64,000 bases of DNA from Byssochlamys sp. IMV 00236 (GCA_001931875.2 MSJH02000589.1:1-64000); one strand, 5' to 3'; shown: positions 1 to 13,559, numbered from the stretch's first letter. Made by a program: numbers and translations. The notes: generated by a model not told the origin, from the letters alone.

Positions 1-918
1 TTTTTTTGCATTTACCAGCTTCCCTATTTCTATTAGGTAATAACACGTTCTCACCTCACAAAATTAGCTGATAATCATCATGATAAACTCGCAGTAAAAA
101 GCAGTAAAGAAATGAGTAAAGTAAAAAGAAAAAAAAAAAAACGACAACATAAAGTGATGAAAGGGAAGAAAGAAAGAAAAAAAAAAGAGAGAAAAAAAGA
201 AAGGGAAGGGGACAGGAGTATGGTTGGTACCCTGAAGGTAAAGCACTGTCCCATATCCTTTTTTAAAAACACAAGTGAGTAGTATAGTAAACGGTGGCCC
301 CAAGGGATCATACGAGTTTAATGCTGTGAAAACCGATGTTATCCGAACATTTAATAAATTTAACTCTCTGACCATTTTATTCATATTCTGTCACACGCTA
401 CTTTTTTGTACTCTCTTACATGTGTTCTTTAAATGATTTGCATAATGGTAAGATGATAAGAGAAAAGGTCAAGGAAGAGAATAGGACAAAGGTTACGTGT
501 CTATAACAACAGTAAAATCACCATGACGATAAAATAAAACACCAAAGCAACGTAAAGTTGAATTTTGTAAAGTTGAAGGATGAACTTAAAAAAAAGTAGA
601 GTGATCAATGCTTTAAGAATTTCTGAATTTGTTTAAGCTGATAATAAATCCTCAGCCCACGCGAGACAGAGAAAAAAAAAAGTGACAGACTGACAAGTGG
701 ACAGACTATTTAAACTACTCTTTATTTCTTCCATTCCTCTCTTCTCTCTTCTACTTTTTTGTTTTCCTTTCTTTGTCCTTATTTATTTAAAGAGAAGCAG
801 TTCTGTTCTCTTTCTTTATTATATATAAATTATATAGCAACCTATAAACCATAGCTCAACAAACAAAAAATAACCCCTTTTTATTTATTATTAACACTCT
901 CCCTTTATAAAATCAACA
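1..918. other. Intergenic region upstream of the zinc-finger gene
   Basis: No supported gene. The first 400 bases are purine-rich on the plus strand (long A and GA runs), so the minus-strand frames there translate to Phe/Ser/Leu low-complexity sequence. A T/C-rich tract at about 715-790 and a TATA-like stretch at about 820-838 precede the zinc-finger start codon at 919 and probably form its promoter and 5' leader. Confidence 0.6.
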
Positions 919-2697
919 ATGTCCTTACTTGACAGCAAACACTCTGACTTAAAAATTCAAACACCCACCTTTCAACAGGTCAACACCTTTTATCCTTCAC
1001 CTCACTCACCCAGTGACGACACTTGTGCCGAACAAGGTATGTATACATTGTGGTCGTTTGTTCTCGTACTTATTCAATATTACAATGTAGTCTTTAGTGT
1101 ATTACCACAAGATACTATCCATCAAGATGAATTGAGCAACAAAGAGTGGACGATGGCAAGCACTCCTTTAGATCATCACCCCTTTTGCGATGCCAATCAT
1201 TTCCAAAGATATTTTGGCGAAACTTCGGAAGCCTCAGTCAGTTCCACTTCTTCTTTGGGTGTTCGTACGCCTGATATTGGAATATTTGATATAGCCAACA
1301 ATAACAACTCTCCTTCCTTTATGCTATCTCACCGTCCTTCCTTTGAATACGTTTCACTATTACAGCAATCGCCTATCTTATCTTACTCTCCACCACTTTC
1401 CTTGGATCATGCTTCTTTGATGGACGATTCAGTCACATCCAAGAATGAACCAGACAACAACCACTCCTTCTCGTCACCTTCAATTTATTTCCCAAACTAC
1501 GTTAATGATGATGCTTCTGGTCAGCTTATCCCTTCCCTTTCCGTAAGTTTCTTATTATTTTATTGGGGTTGTAACGCACTGACAAAAAAGATGGGTTTGT
1601 GTAATACTTTAGAATGAAGATCATATGATGCTGTTACAAAAGAGTTATTCCGATCATCCTGGATACTTTGCAGCCGCTTTACAGCAACAGCACTATGCTC
1701 ATTGTCATCAAACGGCTTCTCTCAGCCAATTATCCAAGGAACAGTTGATCGAACGCGTGGTTCAATTAGAAATGGAAAAGTCATCCAGATCATCCAATAA
1801 TATGAAATTACCTCCACCTGCTTGTGCCATGGCTACAACAACTCGAACTGTATCAAGTAAAGTAACACCTATATATTCTGTTTATTGTATAACTCATTCT
1901 TTTTATTCTAGATGTTCAACCCTCTGTCAGCAGAGTATCCTCTATTGCGATTGCAAAGCCAATTGTCACTGAACATGACGACAAGTCTACCAAGATGTAT
2001 TCCTGTCAATGGGCATCTTGTGATGCTCAAGCTCCTACCTTAGATAAGCTTATGACCCATATATGCAATAGTCACATTGGTAGTGGAAAGGTAATATATA
2101 TACATATCTAATCGAAGGAGAGATGACTCATTTCTTATGTAGGCTACTTACTACTGTGAATGGAAAGATTGCCCTAGAAACAAGAAACCATTTATGAAAA
2201 GACACAAAATGCACAATCACATGAGAACTCATACCGGAGAAAGACCTTTTGTATGTACTGTGATAGGCTGCAACAAGACCTTTTCAAGACCTGATTCTCT
2301 CAGCACACACATCAAGACTCATTCCGATAGTCGTCCTTATTTATGCTCTATGCCTGGCTGTGATAAAGCCTATTATCATTCTAGATCCCTAAGGAAACAC
2401 ATCAAATCTTCACATATGAAAAATTCAAAAACAACGCACGCTACAAGCAAGACTATAACACATTCCACTCCTTCCAACACTACCTCCTCAGCGGCGTCAT
2501 CTTCATCATCGGCTCGGAATATGTCTACAGTTACACAACAACAATATCATCATCACTTACAAAATAGAATCAACATTATGAAAAAACGCCAACATCAACA
2601 TGGCCAAACGCTTCCCATTGAAAAAAAGAATGCACGTAGTTTATTATTAGAGCATGATACAGAAGCTAACAAGCAAAAGAATGCCTACTTATTATAA
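919..2697 (+). CDS. C2H2 zinc-finger transcription factor (Gli/Zic-like fingers)
   Basis: Predicted nuclear DNA-binding regulator of about 515 aa. Exons 919-1036, 1091-1542, 1613-1856, 1912-2090 and 2143-2697 join in phase across GT-AG introns of 52-70 nt. The N-terminal 300 residues are Ser/Pro/His-rich and low in complexity, as in activation regions. Four fingers follow. Finger 1 (from C302) and finger 2 (from C336) have the CxWxxC spacing of Gli/Zic-type non-canonical fingers. Fingers 3 (C369-H391) and 4 (C399-H422) are regular C-x4-C-x12-H-x3/4-H, joined by a TGERP linker. The tail is Ser/His/Gln-rich. Intron 1 is in frame, so retention would still give an open protein. The biological target is unknown. 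The family call is firm and a specific orthologue is not assigned. Confidence 0.85.
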
Positions 2698-2895
2698 CCT
2701 TTTTACATATTTATATACATTCCCTTACAAAAAAAAAAAAAAAAAAAACACCTATACACATTTATATTTACTGTGAATATTTATGCCTCCTTACTCTTTC
2801 ACTCCCTTTATTGCCCTTTCATCCTTTACACTTTTTTCTTTCTCTTTGTTGTTCTTGTTGATTTACATGATTAAAGCAATTGCTTTTATATAGTT

Positions 2896-4791
2896 TTATT
2901 CTGTTTTAAAAAACCTTTGCTTTGTCTCTTCAAGATATTTCTTGCGAATTGTATTGAACTTTTGTTCAAATTCGAGTTTTAAAATTTTCAGTTCATCTAT
3001 ATAACTTGATCCTGTAGTATGCAATATGGTTGTAGCCAACTCGACATCGTCTGAATCTAATCATATATCAATAAGTTATTCTTAATGTCATCATAAACCT
3101 TACCTAGTCCCTCAGGTGTCGTTTTCTTATTCACAATAAAATCGCATGTAGGAAAGATGGACTAATAAAGAAAAGTTAAATCACACCACAAAAGGATAAA
3201 CATATAAGAAGATCATTCTTACGTTTTCTAAGAAGTTTAATAATTGAGAAGATAAAACCGGCCTAGTGTCTTCTGCATTGAGCTGTCTATTGGCTTCTTC
3301 GGTATCAATATCGGAGCTAAGCTCCATATCAGAAGCTTCCTCATCTGCTACTATTGTTGTTGTTGTTGTTGTTGTTACAACGGAGCCTGCGACAGCAGAT
3401 GTCTCAGGTGTTGTTCGCAATAAGCTATTGGGTAGTTCAATCTTTGATCTGTACTGATATTCACATTCGCCCTTATAATCAACCAACCACGAGGTCAAAT
3501 TGAGTGCAGCCAGCATGTTACGAGTCATGCCATCTTCAAGTGAGCCCTGAGGCCAATTATTCGCGGCCATCGAAAGCTCCGACAATTGAGAGTTGCACTG
3601 AGAAAAAGTAATCTTTTTCTCATCCATCAATCGAAAGATTCTTTCCTCCAATGAACCTACAGTGACTAACCAGACGATATGGGGTCGCTTTTTCTGGTTG
3701 ATATTGTTGACGAGTGAAAGCGACTCAATATTATCTTCAACAAGGATGTCCAGACAGATGACCAGGTCTGCCTCACGCGTAAAGAGTTGTTGTTCTGACG
3801 CCTTTAGTATCTCTTCACTCTTCCTTGTCTTGACAAACACACCATACTCGCCATTCCAATCATCGTCCAAGACATTGCCAACACGGGTACAGGCAAAGTT
3901 CAAATATTCACGTATCAGCTCATACATGCTACTCTCTTCACCCAGGCTCTCGGTAAGGATGACGATAGTCATGTCTTTATCTGCCAAATTGTTTAAAAAG
4001 TCCTTGATGAATATCAGCTTGCCTGATACGTTCCAGGCATCTTCAATACTGGCATCATAGTCAGTGAGAGTAAAGTTGAGATAATCGATGGCTTTGCGGA
4101 AATCAGTTCCAATGAACCGATTATTCTGTTTAGCAGATTCTGTGATCTCTGCAACCTTCTCTATCTGACCTGGTGTGGCAAACACAGGAACCATACGCGC
4201 TGGATATTCATAAACTTGCACGCCCGTCTCTGGTTCGGTACCTGAATACCAGTCGTTCCCTTTGGGCTTGTGTGTTTGTTGAATGGGTGAGCTGGGCGCT
4301 GTTGTCAGTTGTGCATCCTCTTCTAGTCCATCGTCTGTCATGGTTGGTGTTACTTCTTTCTCGCTCGTATGTTCTGTGGAAGGGTTGAGCAGCCCAGATA
4401 AGATATGTTCTACTTTTCTTCGTTTGGCTCTATATTCTGGTACATTCACCTGCAACACAGGAGCTGTCAATTTTAGTTGATTGGATACGTCAAGAATGCT
4501 TAGTGATCCAGTAGATATTAGCTGTAATGTGTTGTCATTTTCTTGTTCGTTTGTTCCTTCATTTTCTATCTCTATCTCTTGAGGTTCTTTAAAAATGTTG
4601 AACATGCCGTGCATAATGGGTATAAGGCTTAGTGACTTTGAAATGTCTATGGTCATTTTGGATAGTTCTCTCTTGAGTTGCGCTTCTTCATCTAATATAT
4701 TTTGCAGTTCTTCTTTAGAATGCGATACAATAGGATACACAGGTCCATTATTGTCCTGTGTTGAAAAGAGTGGTTCTGATAGAATGACCAT
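2896..4791 (-). CDS. HDA1-complex subunit 2/3-like protein
   Basis: Probable non-catalytic subunit of a class II histone deacetylase complex, about 595 aa. Exons on the minus strand are 4791-3223, 3161-3104 and 3056-2896, with introns of 61 and 47 nt. The start is the ATG at 4791; the longer upstream frame lacks a convincing reason to be translated. Residues about 210-490 resemble the HDA2-3 fold, a degenerate helicase-C-like region (segments such as SGKLIFIKDFLNNL, ADLVICLD and HIVWLVTVGSLEERI), without helicase motifs. A Thr run (GTT/TTG repeat at 3357-3378) and an acidic linker follow. The C-terminal 50 residues are charged and coiled-coil-like, as expected for Hda2/Hda3. It is convergent with the zinc-finger gene, 198 bp away. 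Family assignment is from remembered motifs, so it is moderate. Confidence 0.68.
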
Positions 4792-5024
4792 GTACTTATT
4801 ATTATTGAAACAAAAAAAGAGAGAAAGGTTCTCTTTTTCTTTGATTCCCCAGTCACTGTCGCTAAAATGGTGTTTGAATTCAATCAGAACAATCAAATTG
4901 AGGCACAATATCAAGCAGAACAATCAAATTGAGGGCACAATATCAAGTAGTGCTTTAAAGTATTCAAAACAAGATAAAAGAAACAAGAACAAAAGGGATT
5001 AAACAGCAAGAACGATTTTGTCAT

Positions 5025-7109
5025 TTATTGCAAAGTAAAATCAAATGGCTTGAAGGCAGCTTTAAATAAATCAGACTCCTTCTTCTCCTCTTCTTCAGTC
5101 TGTTGACAGGCTTTCCAATCTTCCCTTTCAGGTTTTCCCAAAACATGAGATACAACCAATCTACTGATGTTAATATCTTTTATTTATTCTTTTCCTTCTT
5201 TCTTTACCTTCCAAATTGTAAGTTGAATCGTTCTTTTGGCTTGATAACATGTACCAACACTCTTCCATCTGGTAATTCTAATTTAAAATAAGGGATGGTT
5301 GGGTTATCCTAAACAATACTAGTTAATGACCATAAAAGATAATAGTAATAATGAGCAACTTACAGGCAATTGTTCTATAAAATCCATTCCAAAAGCTTGT
5401 CCTTGCTCCCTAGCCACTTGTTCAACAAGATCGCACTTGCCTTTGGGAATAGCAATAACCTGAACGTGAGCATGACTCATTCCTCTAAATGATTCTCTCG
5501 ATATTTCAAATGTAATCATATCATGGCCGTACTTTTCAAACATTCTTCTTAATGCACTCTTGTATTTCTCTAGTTCTGCAATCACCTCCACTTGTGAATC
5601 AAGAGGGATCTTTCCAAACGTAGGATAATGTGTTACTGGTATAATCAAAACATGTCCTGTGCCTGGCACACGGCATTCATTATCCCTGGAGGAAAGTAAG
5701 GGACCTTTGGCTGATGCAGCATAAAGTTCATCACCAATTGATAACACAAGATGCTTCTCGGCCTTTGGATTTGATAAACAGAACCAGCAGGAATCAACTA
5801 GTTACGAAACAAGTCAGTTGAAAGTGGAAATAGACCAGGTAGATAATTTTCTTACGTGAAGGCTGTTCACCAGGGGGAGGTCGTTGTTGTCTTTGAGGAC
5901 ATTGAGCAATAAAATGTCCTGGCTCTTTGCATATATTGCAGACATACCCTTCAGGTGGTTGTTTAGGCGCAGACATTGGACAGTCTTGAATATAGTGTCC
6001 AGGTACATTGCATCGTCTACATACATAATTACCTTTTGGCACCTCTGCACCCATCTTTGGTCGTTTTGGTTCCTCTCCCCAAAAGAATGCACCATTATGA
6101 TCGTCTTCGTGTCTTCTCTTATTGGTAAATAACGAACTGAATGGACATTCCGTTGTGTTCTCTGGTACAGTTTCGAGTGCTTCTGAAGGCGCCTGTGACA
6201 TAGGAACCAAATTGAAAGCATAAAACCACTAAATTATATATAAGCACATATTCAATGATACAATCATATGCTTACTCTCTGCTTTTCGGTATTAAATGCA
6301 TCACCAAGTCCAATGAATTTTGTGGCATGCTTTGCTAGTCTCTCATCTCGTCCCCCAAGTCCACTCACAATGTTCTTATAAGGTTCTCTTTCATAAAAGA
6401 CGCTCTGGGATGCTGCAAAATGGTATCTTGGCTTTAATGCTGCAGCCACCTGAGATACGTACAGTGATGCTTTACTATCATCCATATCCACTGACACTGC
6501 AGATAACTCTTTGATATTTTTGGGCCATTCGCAGGTCATGAGTATATCTACACCTGGAGGTAAAGCAGCAGGTAGCTTTGTCTGGCATAGCTTATCAACC
6601 ATGTCCTTGGTGTAATGTGTATCATTATCCTTGTTGTCTTCTTGCTCTTCCTTTGGTTGAACACCAGATAAAAAGGCTATTTTGATACCTTGAGATGTTG
6701 TCAAGATGCCTCGGTTTCCCAGATAATAAAGATTGGAGCAAACTTCACCGTCAGTCGAATCAATATGTTGTTGAACACTTGGCGGGAAAGGTGTTTCTCC
6801 CATGAGAAAGTAGGTTGACAAGGGAACTATATCCTACATGAATACATTGCCATATAGCAAGAAAAAGCTAAAGTTACCTTCGATCTTGTTATTGATCAAG
6901 TCCTCAATGACTTCATCAGCTGTATTGGGAGCAAAGAAGTTGCCAACGCATAAATGCATGTCAAAGGGGCCATACTTTTCGTTAATCTGTTGTGCTTTTG
7001 CAAATAACTCTCGAAATTGGCCGTTGGTTGATCCAGTGACAAGGCTTTGGAAGCAGATTAATAATAATTCACGCGTTTAGATTGAAGTTTACACTTTAAT
7101 ATTTGACAT
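5025..7109 (-). CDS. CWF19L1/Drn1-like splicing and lariat-debranching factor
   Basis: About 592 aa. The family binds late spliceosomes and the debranching enzyme Dbr1 (Drn1 in yeast). Minus-strand exons: 7109-7093, 7044-6878, 6826-6276, 6228-5856, 5797-5364, 5308-5208, 5160-5025. All phases close. The 17-nt first exon encodes MSNIKV and joins to LVTGSTNGQF, which restores the metallophosphoesterase-like N-terminus (about 1-240). Two CCHC zinc knuckles lie at C315-C328 and C342-C355; knuckles here are typical of fungal and plant members. CWFCLSNP opens the CwfJ domain with the HIT-like motif SHAHVQVI (H478, H480). The CwfJ C-terminal region ends near EREDWKAC. It starts 169 bp from the divergent SF3b3 gene. 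Confidence 0.9.
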
Positions 7110-7278
7110 CCTGTTTAAAAGGTTTCTCTTCGATTACTACTTTGCTGGCATTGATAAGCCACAAATTAAATCTCAGTAAGGTAGTTATACTTCACGTCAC
7201 TTTATGTGTCTCTCTTTCTTTTTCTCTCATCTACAAAAATAAAGTCGGGGAGAGAGAGAAGAGAGGAATTATATAATC
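7110..7278. promoter_or_regulatory. Shared promoter of two divergent splicing genes
   Basis: These 169 bp are all that separate the start codons of the CWF19L1-like gene (minus) and the SF3b3 gene (plus), so both promoters and both 5' leaders must lie here. The plus-strand side carries a C/T-rich run and a GA-rich stretch just before the SF3b3 ATG. I see no clear TATA box. Confidence 0.6.
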
Positions 7279-10200
7279 ATGTTTTTATACAATCTAACCA
7301 TCAGTCCAACAACAGCCATTAACCAGGCAATCCACGGTAATTTCTCTGGCACTAAGCAACAGGAAATCATCGTGGCACGACAAACACGCTTAGAATTACT
7401 AAAGCCTGACCTAACTTCAGGAAAGATACACACGATTCTTTCACATGAATGCTTTGGGTTAGTTCGCAGTATTGCTCCATTCAGACTCACTGGTGGCAAC
7501 AAAGGTAGATACTGCTAACAAACTGCTTTACATGGACTCATTCTTTTTAGATTTCATTGTTGTTGGTTCTGACTCGGGTCGTATTGTCATTTTAGAATAC
7601 AACCCAACAAAAAACATATTTGAAAAAGTGCACCAAGAAACTTACGGAAAGACAGGCTGTCGTCGTATCGTACCAGGTCAATACCTGACTGCCGATCCCA
7701 AAGGTCGAGCAGTTATGATTGGCGCTGTTGAAAAGCAAAAGCTTGTCTATATTCTTAATCGCGATTCAGCTGCCAATTTAACCATCTCTTCTCCCTTGGA
7801 AGCTCACAAGAGCCACACTATTATTCACCACATTACTGCTGTTGACGTCGGTTTTGAAAATCCAACCTTTGCCTGTCTTGAAGTGGACTATTCAGATGCT
7901 GACACTGATCCATCAGGTCAAGCTGCGGAAAGCGCCGAGAAGAGTTTGACTTATTACGAACTAGATCTTGGCTTGAATCACGTTGTAAGAAAATGGAGCG
8001 AAGTTGTAGATCGCAAAGCTAATATGCTCATTCCAGGTTAGTTTTGAAAGCTGTTAAAAAGATGTAATACTCATTCTTTTCCATATAGTCCCTGGTGGAA
8101 ACGACGGCCCTTCAGGTGTTTTGGTCTGTACAGAAAACTTTATCGCCTACAAACACCCAGACGCAGAAGAGCTTCGAATTCCTATTCCTCGTCGTGCGCA
8201 ACCATTAGAAGATCCAAAGAGAGGTATCATCATCATCGCAGCAGCAGTTCATAAGATGCGTGTTGAAAAGAAGACACAATTCTTCTTTTTATTGCAATCG
8301 GAGGAAGGTGACTTATACAAGGTCACTATGGATCATGCAGATGGAACCGTTCACGATTTGACCATCAAATATTTTGACACTATTCCAACTGCAACTTCAT
8401 TATGCATCTTAAAGAGTGGTTTCCTTTTTGCAGCAAATGAGTTTGGAAATCAGTAAGTTCACAGTCGCAGTTGTCAAAGTGTACAATCATTCTCACTCCT
8501 CCATTTTTCATTATAGTCGCCATTATTTCTTTGAAGGACTTGGAGATGATGCTGATGACCCAGAAATATCAGCCACGGTTTATATGGAACAAGAGGCAAG
8601 CTCAGATGAAATACCTCTTGTTTATTTTAAGCCTCGACCTTTGAAGAATTTGACACTTGTTGATGAATTGGAATCATTAGCACCCATGATGGAATCCAAG
8701 GTATTGAACTTGGCAGACGAAGAAACACCTCGTATATATGCCATTTGTGGAAAAGGCCCATTGTCCACTTTCCGTATCCTCAATCAAGGCGTGGAAGCTG
8801 CAGAGTTAGCTGTAAGCGAGCTGCCAGGTAATCCAAGCGCTGTGTGGACAACCAAGCTTCGAGCTGATGATTCATATGACGCTTATATCGTCGTTTCATT
8901 CGCCAATGCTACACTTGTCCTATCTATTGGTGAAACAGTGGAGGAAGTACCAGATACCGGTTTCTTGAACGATGCACCAACATTGGCTGTTCAACAGCTG
9001 GGAGAGGATGCACTAGTCCAGGTTCATCCACACGGTATCCGTCATATTCGTGCCGATCGTCGTGTGAACGAATGGAGAGCACCTCAAGGACAGACGATTA
9101 CTGAAGCAGCTACCAATAGTCGACAGGTGGCAGTTGCGTTATCAAATGGACAGATCGTTTACTTTGAAATGGATAACATGGGACAATTGAATGAACACCA
9201 GGAGCGCAAGCAAATGTCTTCACATATCACGAGTTTAGCCTTAGGTGAAGTGCCCGAAGGCCGTGTAAGATCACGCTATGTCGCTGTCGGCTGTGATGAC
9301 CAGACTGTTCGTATTTTGAATCTTGACCCTGACTCATGCTTGGAACCTGTTTCGATGCAAGCTGTTCAAGGTGTCCCTTCTAGTTTGTGTATGATTGAAA
9401 TGATGGATACCGATCAAGGTCATGGTACGCAATATCTTAACATTGGTCTCAGCAATGGTATCTTTCTTCGAACCATTCTTGACACTATCACTGGTCAACT
9501 ATCAGATACTCGTGCTCGATTTATTGGAGCAAAGAGTGTCAAACTATTCAAGATCTCTATTCAAGGACATCCTGCTGTTTTGGCTTTATCTACTAAGCCA
9601 TGGGTTAGCTATACTTTCCAAAATAGACTCTATCTCACACCTCTCAGTTATGAAATGCTGGAACATGGTAGCGCATTTGTTAGTGAACAGTGTCCTGAAG
9701 GTGTCGTAGCTGTAGCAGGAAATACACTAAGGTAGGGAAAAAAAAAGTACTGTTATACTCTTTTGACTAACATTTTTCCAATAGAATCTTCACAGTAGAG
9801 AAATTAGGCAACATATTCAACCAATTTTCTATTCCATTAAAGTACACGCCTAGAAAATTTGCTCTTCACCCTCCAACACGTACATTTGTTATTGTGGAAA
9901 GTGATCACGCAACGTTTTCTCCTGCAGAAAAGGCAAAAGGAATTATAGAAAAAGAGAATGAAGGATATGAGATTGACGAAGATATTATCAACCTTGACCC
10001 TCTTCAATTTGGTCATGTTCGTAACGCTCCTGGCAAGTGGGCTAGTTGCATTCGTCTGATAGAGCCATTTGAAGGCAAGACATTAGACCTGATTGAATTG
10101 GAAGAAAACGAAGCGGCCTTCAGCGTTGCCATGGTACAGTTCCGTCACAACCCTCATGCGTCTGATCCCTCCGAGCAATTCGTTGTTGTTGGTACAGGAC

Positions 10201-11182
10201 AGAACGTGAACTTGTCACCTCGTTCATGCACAACCGGATACTTGCACGTCTATCGAGTCGTACAAGCAGAAAATGGACAATTACGTCTTCATTTCATACA
10301 CAAGACACCTATTGATGACGTGCCTAATGCCCTATTAGCTTTCCAAGGACGACTTTTGGTTGGTGCAGGCAAGGCGCTTCGTATATATGACATTGGTAAG
10401 AAGAAGATGCTGCGAAAGTGCGAAACAAAGAGTATTCCCAATGCTATTGTTTCATTACATACACAAGGCCACAGAATTATAGCTACAGACGTGCAAGAAT
10501 CTGTGCACTATGTTATATATAAGCATGCAGACAATCGGTTGGTGGTGTTTGCAGACGATACCGTTCCAAGATGGATAACAGCAACCACTATGGTGGATTA
10601 TGAGACAGTAGCTGGAGGAGATAAATTTGGCAATTTCTTTGTCGATCGTCTGCCTTCAATTGTTTCTCATGAAATAGATGAAGATACGACTGGTAATAGA
10701 ATCTATCATGAAAAAGGGTATCTCCATGGTGCTCCTAATAAGGTAAAACAAGACTATATGACTTTAAAGCTCTTTAATGACAGTGTGTATAGGTTGAGAG
10801 CTTATGTGAATACTTTACTGGGGATATCATTACATCCATCCACAAGACAACCCTCTTGGCAGGAGGTAGAGAAGTCTTATTGACTACATCATTCTCAGGA
10901 GCAATCTCTATTTATGTTCCATTCTTATCAAAAGAAGATATCGAATTCTTCCAGATGCTTGAAGTGCATATGAGAGCAGAAGCACCTCCACTTGCTGGAC
11001 GAGACCATCTGCTTTATAGAAGTTTCTACATACCTGTCAAGTCTGTTATTGATGGTGACTTGTGTGAACAATTCAATTCACTGCCTGCAGAAAAGAAGCG
11101 TATGATTGCTGAGGAACTTGATCGATCAGTGGCTGATGTTCAAAAGAAGATTGAAGATATGCGTATACGTTCTGGATTCTAA
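7279..11182 (+). CDS. SF3B3: Splicing factor 3b subunit 3 (SF3B3/Rse1/SAP130)
   Basis: Large WD/beta-propeller scaffold of the U2 snRNP SF3b complex, which helps recognise the intron branch point. Predicted length 1212 aa, matching the family (human about 1217). Exons: 7279-7504, 7551-8036, 8089-8452, 8517-9731, 9785-10742, 10793-11182; introns are 46-64 nt and phases agree. Diagnostic segments include the start [45 protein letters not shown], the CPSF-A domain (from about residue 850) and the end [28 protein letters not shown]. The frame change near 10750 is explained by the last intron, not by a frameshift. Divergently transcribed from the CWF19L1-like gene. An A-rich AATAAA-like signal follows at about 11226. 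Confidence 0.96.
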
Positions 11183-11368
11183 AAAAAAGAGACTTTTTGC
11201 AGTGTGTATAAAACATATATGTCTTAATAAAAAAAAAAAGGAACAAAAGCCTGCTTCTTTTTCATTGTCTTCTGCTTGTCGTGCTTGGCTCATTCTAAAC
11301 CCAGACAAGTATATTTTCGAATGTTCTTCGAGGCACAATCTCGTAGTTTCTTTGTTCTTTTTGTGTAA

Positions 11369-12013
11369 ATGGGAACACCAGACGAAAACTATGATAAAGG
11401 CGTCGAGTATCGTCTTGCAGGCAACGAAGCGTTTAAAAAGCAAGATTACAAACAAGGCAAGTTAATTCACTGACGACGAAATAGTTTGTTCCTTGATAGT
11501 GACCTTTTTTATACTTTAGCATTACAAAATTACTACAATGCTCTACTTCACTTGAAGGCTTTAGGAGGCACTAAAGAAAAAGAAAAGTATAAGGAAGCCT
11601 CTGAGACACAATTAGTCATGATTTACAACAATATGACTGCAGTTTTTGCAAAACAGGAACGTTGGGACCGTGTTCTGTTTTATGCAAAGAAAGCTTCTGA
11701 GCTAGATCCTAAAAACACAAAGACAAAATTCCGCATGGGACAAGCCCATCTAAGGCTAGAGAATGTTGACGAAGCCAAGACGCTATTAGAACAAGTCCTT
11801 GCTGAAAACCCTGGAGGTACGCATATATAAACATCATGTTTACTACTACTGCTACAACAACAACAATCGTTATTATCATTAGACGCGCTCGTAAAGCAGG
11901 AGCTATCAAAAGTTGCAGTAGCTAATAAGCAAAGAGAAGAAAAGGAAAAGATGATATACCGAGCAATGATGACCAAACTTGCCCAAGAGAACGAAAAGGA
12001 TGAAAGTAAATAA
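11369..12013 (+). CDS. TPR protein, TTC9-like
   Basis: Small tetratricopeptide protein of 171 aa, probably a protein-protein adaptor or co-chaperone. Exons 11369-11456, 11520-11816 and 11883-12013. The first intron (11457-11519) begins with GCAAGT rather than GT; only this GC-AG junction keeps the TPR frame (DYKQ joined to ALQNYYNALLHLKALGG). Three TPR units are visible: YRLAGNEAFKKQDYKQAL, then ETQLVMIYNNMTAVFAKQ with YAKKASELDP, then KTKFRMGQAHLRLENVDEA. A Lys/Glu-rich helix ends the protein. The insert between helices of TPR1 (about residues 40-60) is characteristic of TTC9 and FKBP-type TPR proteins. The start ATG at 11369 is the only one in frame. Confidence 0.82.
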
Positions 12014-12475
12014 AACCATAGCCTTTTATTGAGGACAATAAAAGAAGAGATATTGCAGCTATTGCTCATTTATCTAAATAACAGAATAGTTACTACATAT
12101 ATATCATCCTTAGAGAGAATGATTTATTCATAGTACTAGTTCATTCCTCACATGATCATACAAGTACCCATACACACACACAGAGAGAGAGAGAAATCGG
12201 CAAATGAGAGCGTAGGTTTTTATGCAGGCAATATAATAATAGAGCATTGTTGCCTATGTTTTTCTGTTCTATTTAAAGGCGTCCTTGTTGTCGGCCCTAC
12301 AGGGCATACACACGGCAACAAGAGAGGAGGGCATCTTTTATTTTACACATACACGCGCACTCGTTCCTTGTGTTCTATTTAGTCAATTTGCTAAACAAAA
12401 GATGATAAGAGAGAAAGAGAATAACCTAAGAGCTTTTCTTCTCCCAGTGAAAAAGATACAGCGCTATATCTTTGA
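12014..12475. other. Convergent intergenic region
   Basis: Lies between the 3' ends of the TPR gene and the DUF202 gene. Contains AATAAA-like signals near 12035 and a short CA/GA microsatellite at about 12170-12193. The frames present are unsupported. No gene seen. Confidence 0.6.
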
Positions 12476-13007
12476 TTAATGAGTTTCCATTAGAGACATA
12501 ACCATGACAAACACAATAAAGATCATAGTAATGATTGCAACTGAATATCCAATACAACCATGTCCAACCCAGAACAACCTCCTTATTATTTGTCTCTGGT
12601 TTCGAAAGTAATTAAATAAAGAGACAATTAAGCATGTGAATCCTAGAGCAATGAAAGCATAGGATATGATCTTTGCACTCGTCGAAGCTGGTTCCTCTGT
12701 CCAAGGAAATGAATAAGAAGGAGCAAACTTTTTAGTAGGCAAATCAACTAGTGTAATAAAACCTAATCAAGTTAAAAAAAAAGTTAAACATCATGGTTAT
12801 TCCCAAATCAAGCATTATACCTATCAACGACAAAGTAGTCCCAGTCCGTATCCAGGTAAGTAAATTCCTTTCGTTGGCAAGGTGATCTCTTGGATCAGGT
12901 CCATCAACAAAAGTGTGTACTGAAACGTCCAAATATCTGAAGAAGCTCGAGCATTTTTCATCGTTGCATAGTCCAAACCGTTCTGGTGCTTGGAGCTCTT
13001 CTGCCAT
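12476..13007 (-). CDS. DUF202-family membrane protein
   Basis: Predicted 157-aa integral membrane protein. Exons 13007-12821 and 12762-12476, with a 58-nt intron. The start is the ATG at 13007; the frame extends three codons further to a GTG that is not used. The segment DPRDHLANERNLLTWIRTG is the DUF202 signature shared with YidH-type proteins and, more distantly, with the membrane domain of vacuolar transporter chaperones. Three hydrophobic helices follow: TTLSLIGFITLV, IISYAFIALGFTCLIVSLF, and a C-terminal one around YSVAIITMIFIVFVMVM. No SPX domain is present, so this is not Vtc2-4; a Vtc1-like role cannot be excluded. Function unknown. Confidence 0.8.
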
Positions 13008-13559
13008 TTCACTCACAAAGAGAAAGAGAGAGAAAAATAAAATGTTCTGTGTGTGTGAAACAACAATGTTAAGAGCGGTGATTTAATATTAACATGATCG
13101 AACCTGGTTTCAATTGACAATTGGAATGGGGTGTCCAAAGGGACCCAAAACAATAACTCAATCTCAGGCAACAAGGTACAGGGTTTTAGTCTTAATCGGT
13201 AATACTAGCACCTCTTTGTTTGTGAACAGCGGCATTTGCGCTGGTTCTCCTACTTTAGACCAAACTCAACCTCTTATCATGTGTATATTAAAGCCAGCTT
13301 CATCTACAGATACGGTAATTCTTTCGAAAGCCGACGCCTATTTCCTTTCATTTACTTACCACTTCATGACGAAGAGAACAACTATTACAATCAGGAGGAA
13401 GTCCGTTCCCTCTGCCTCATTTCTGTCTATAGGCTTCCTCTCCTTCCACCCACAATCACTATAAACAACACAAGATAATATATAACCATCACAAAAAAAA
13501 TTTCAAAATCTACACCAAAAACATATTCAAAGTGACTTATTTTCACTAATAAATCGAAT
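13008..13559. other. Gene-free segment, probable element debris
   Basis: Upstream of the DUF202 gene and left of the LINE remnant. The overlapping plus-strand frames at 13114-13478 have poor codon character and no recognisable domain. The stretch may be the 5' part of the LINE, but I cannot show this. Confidence 0.4.
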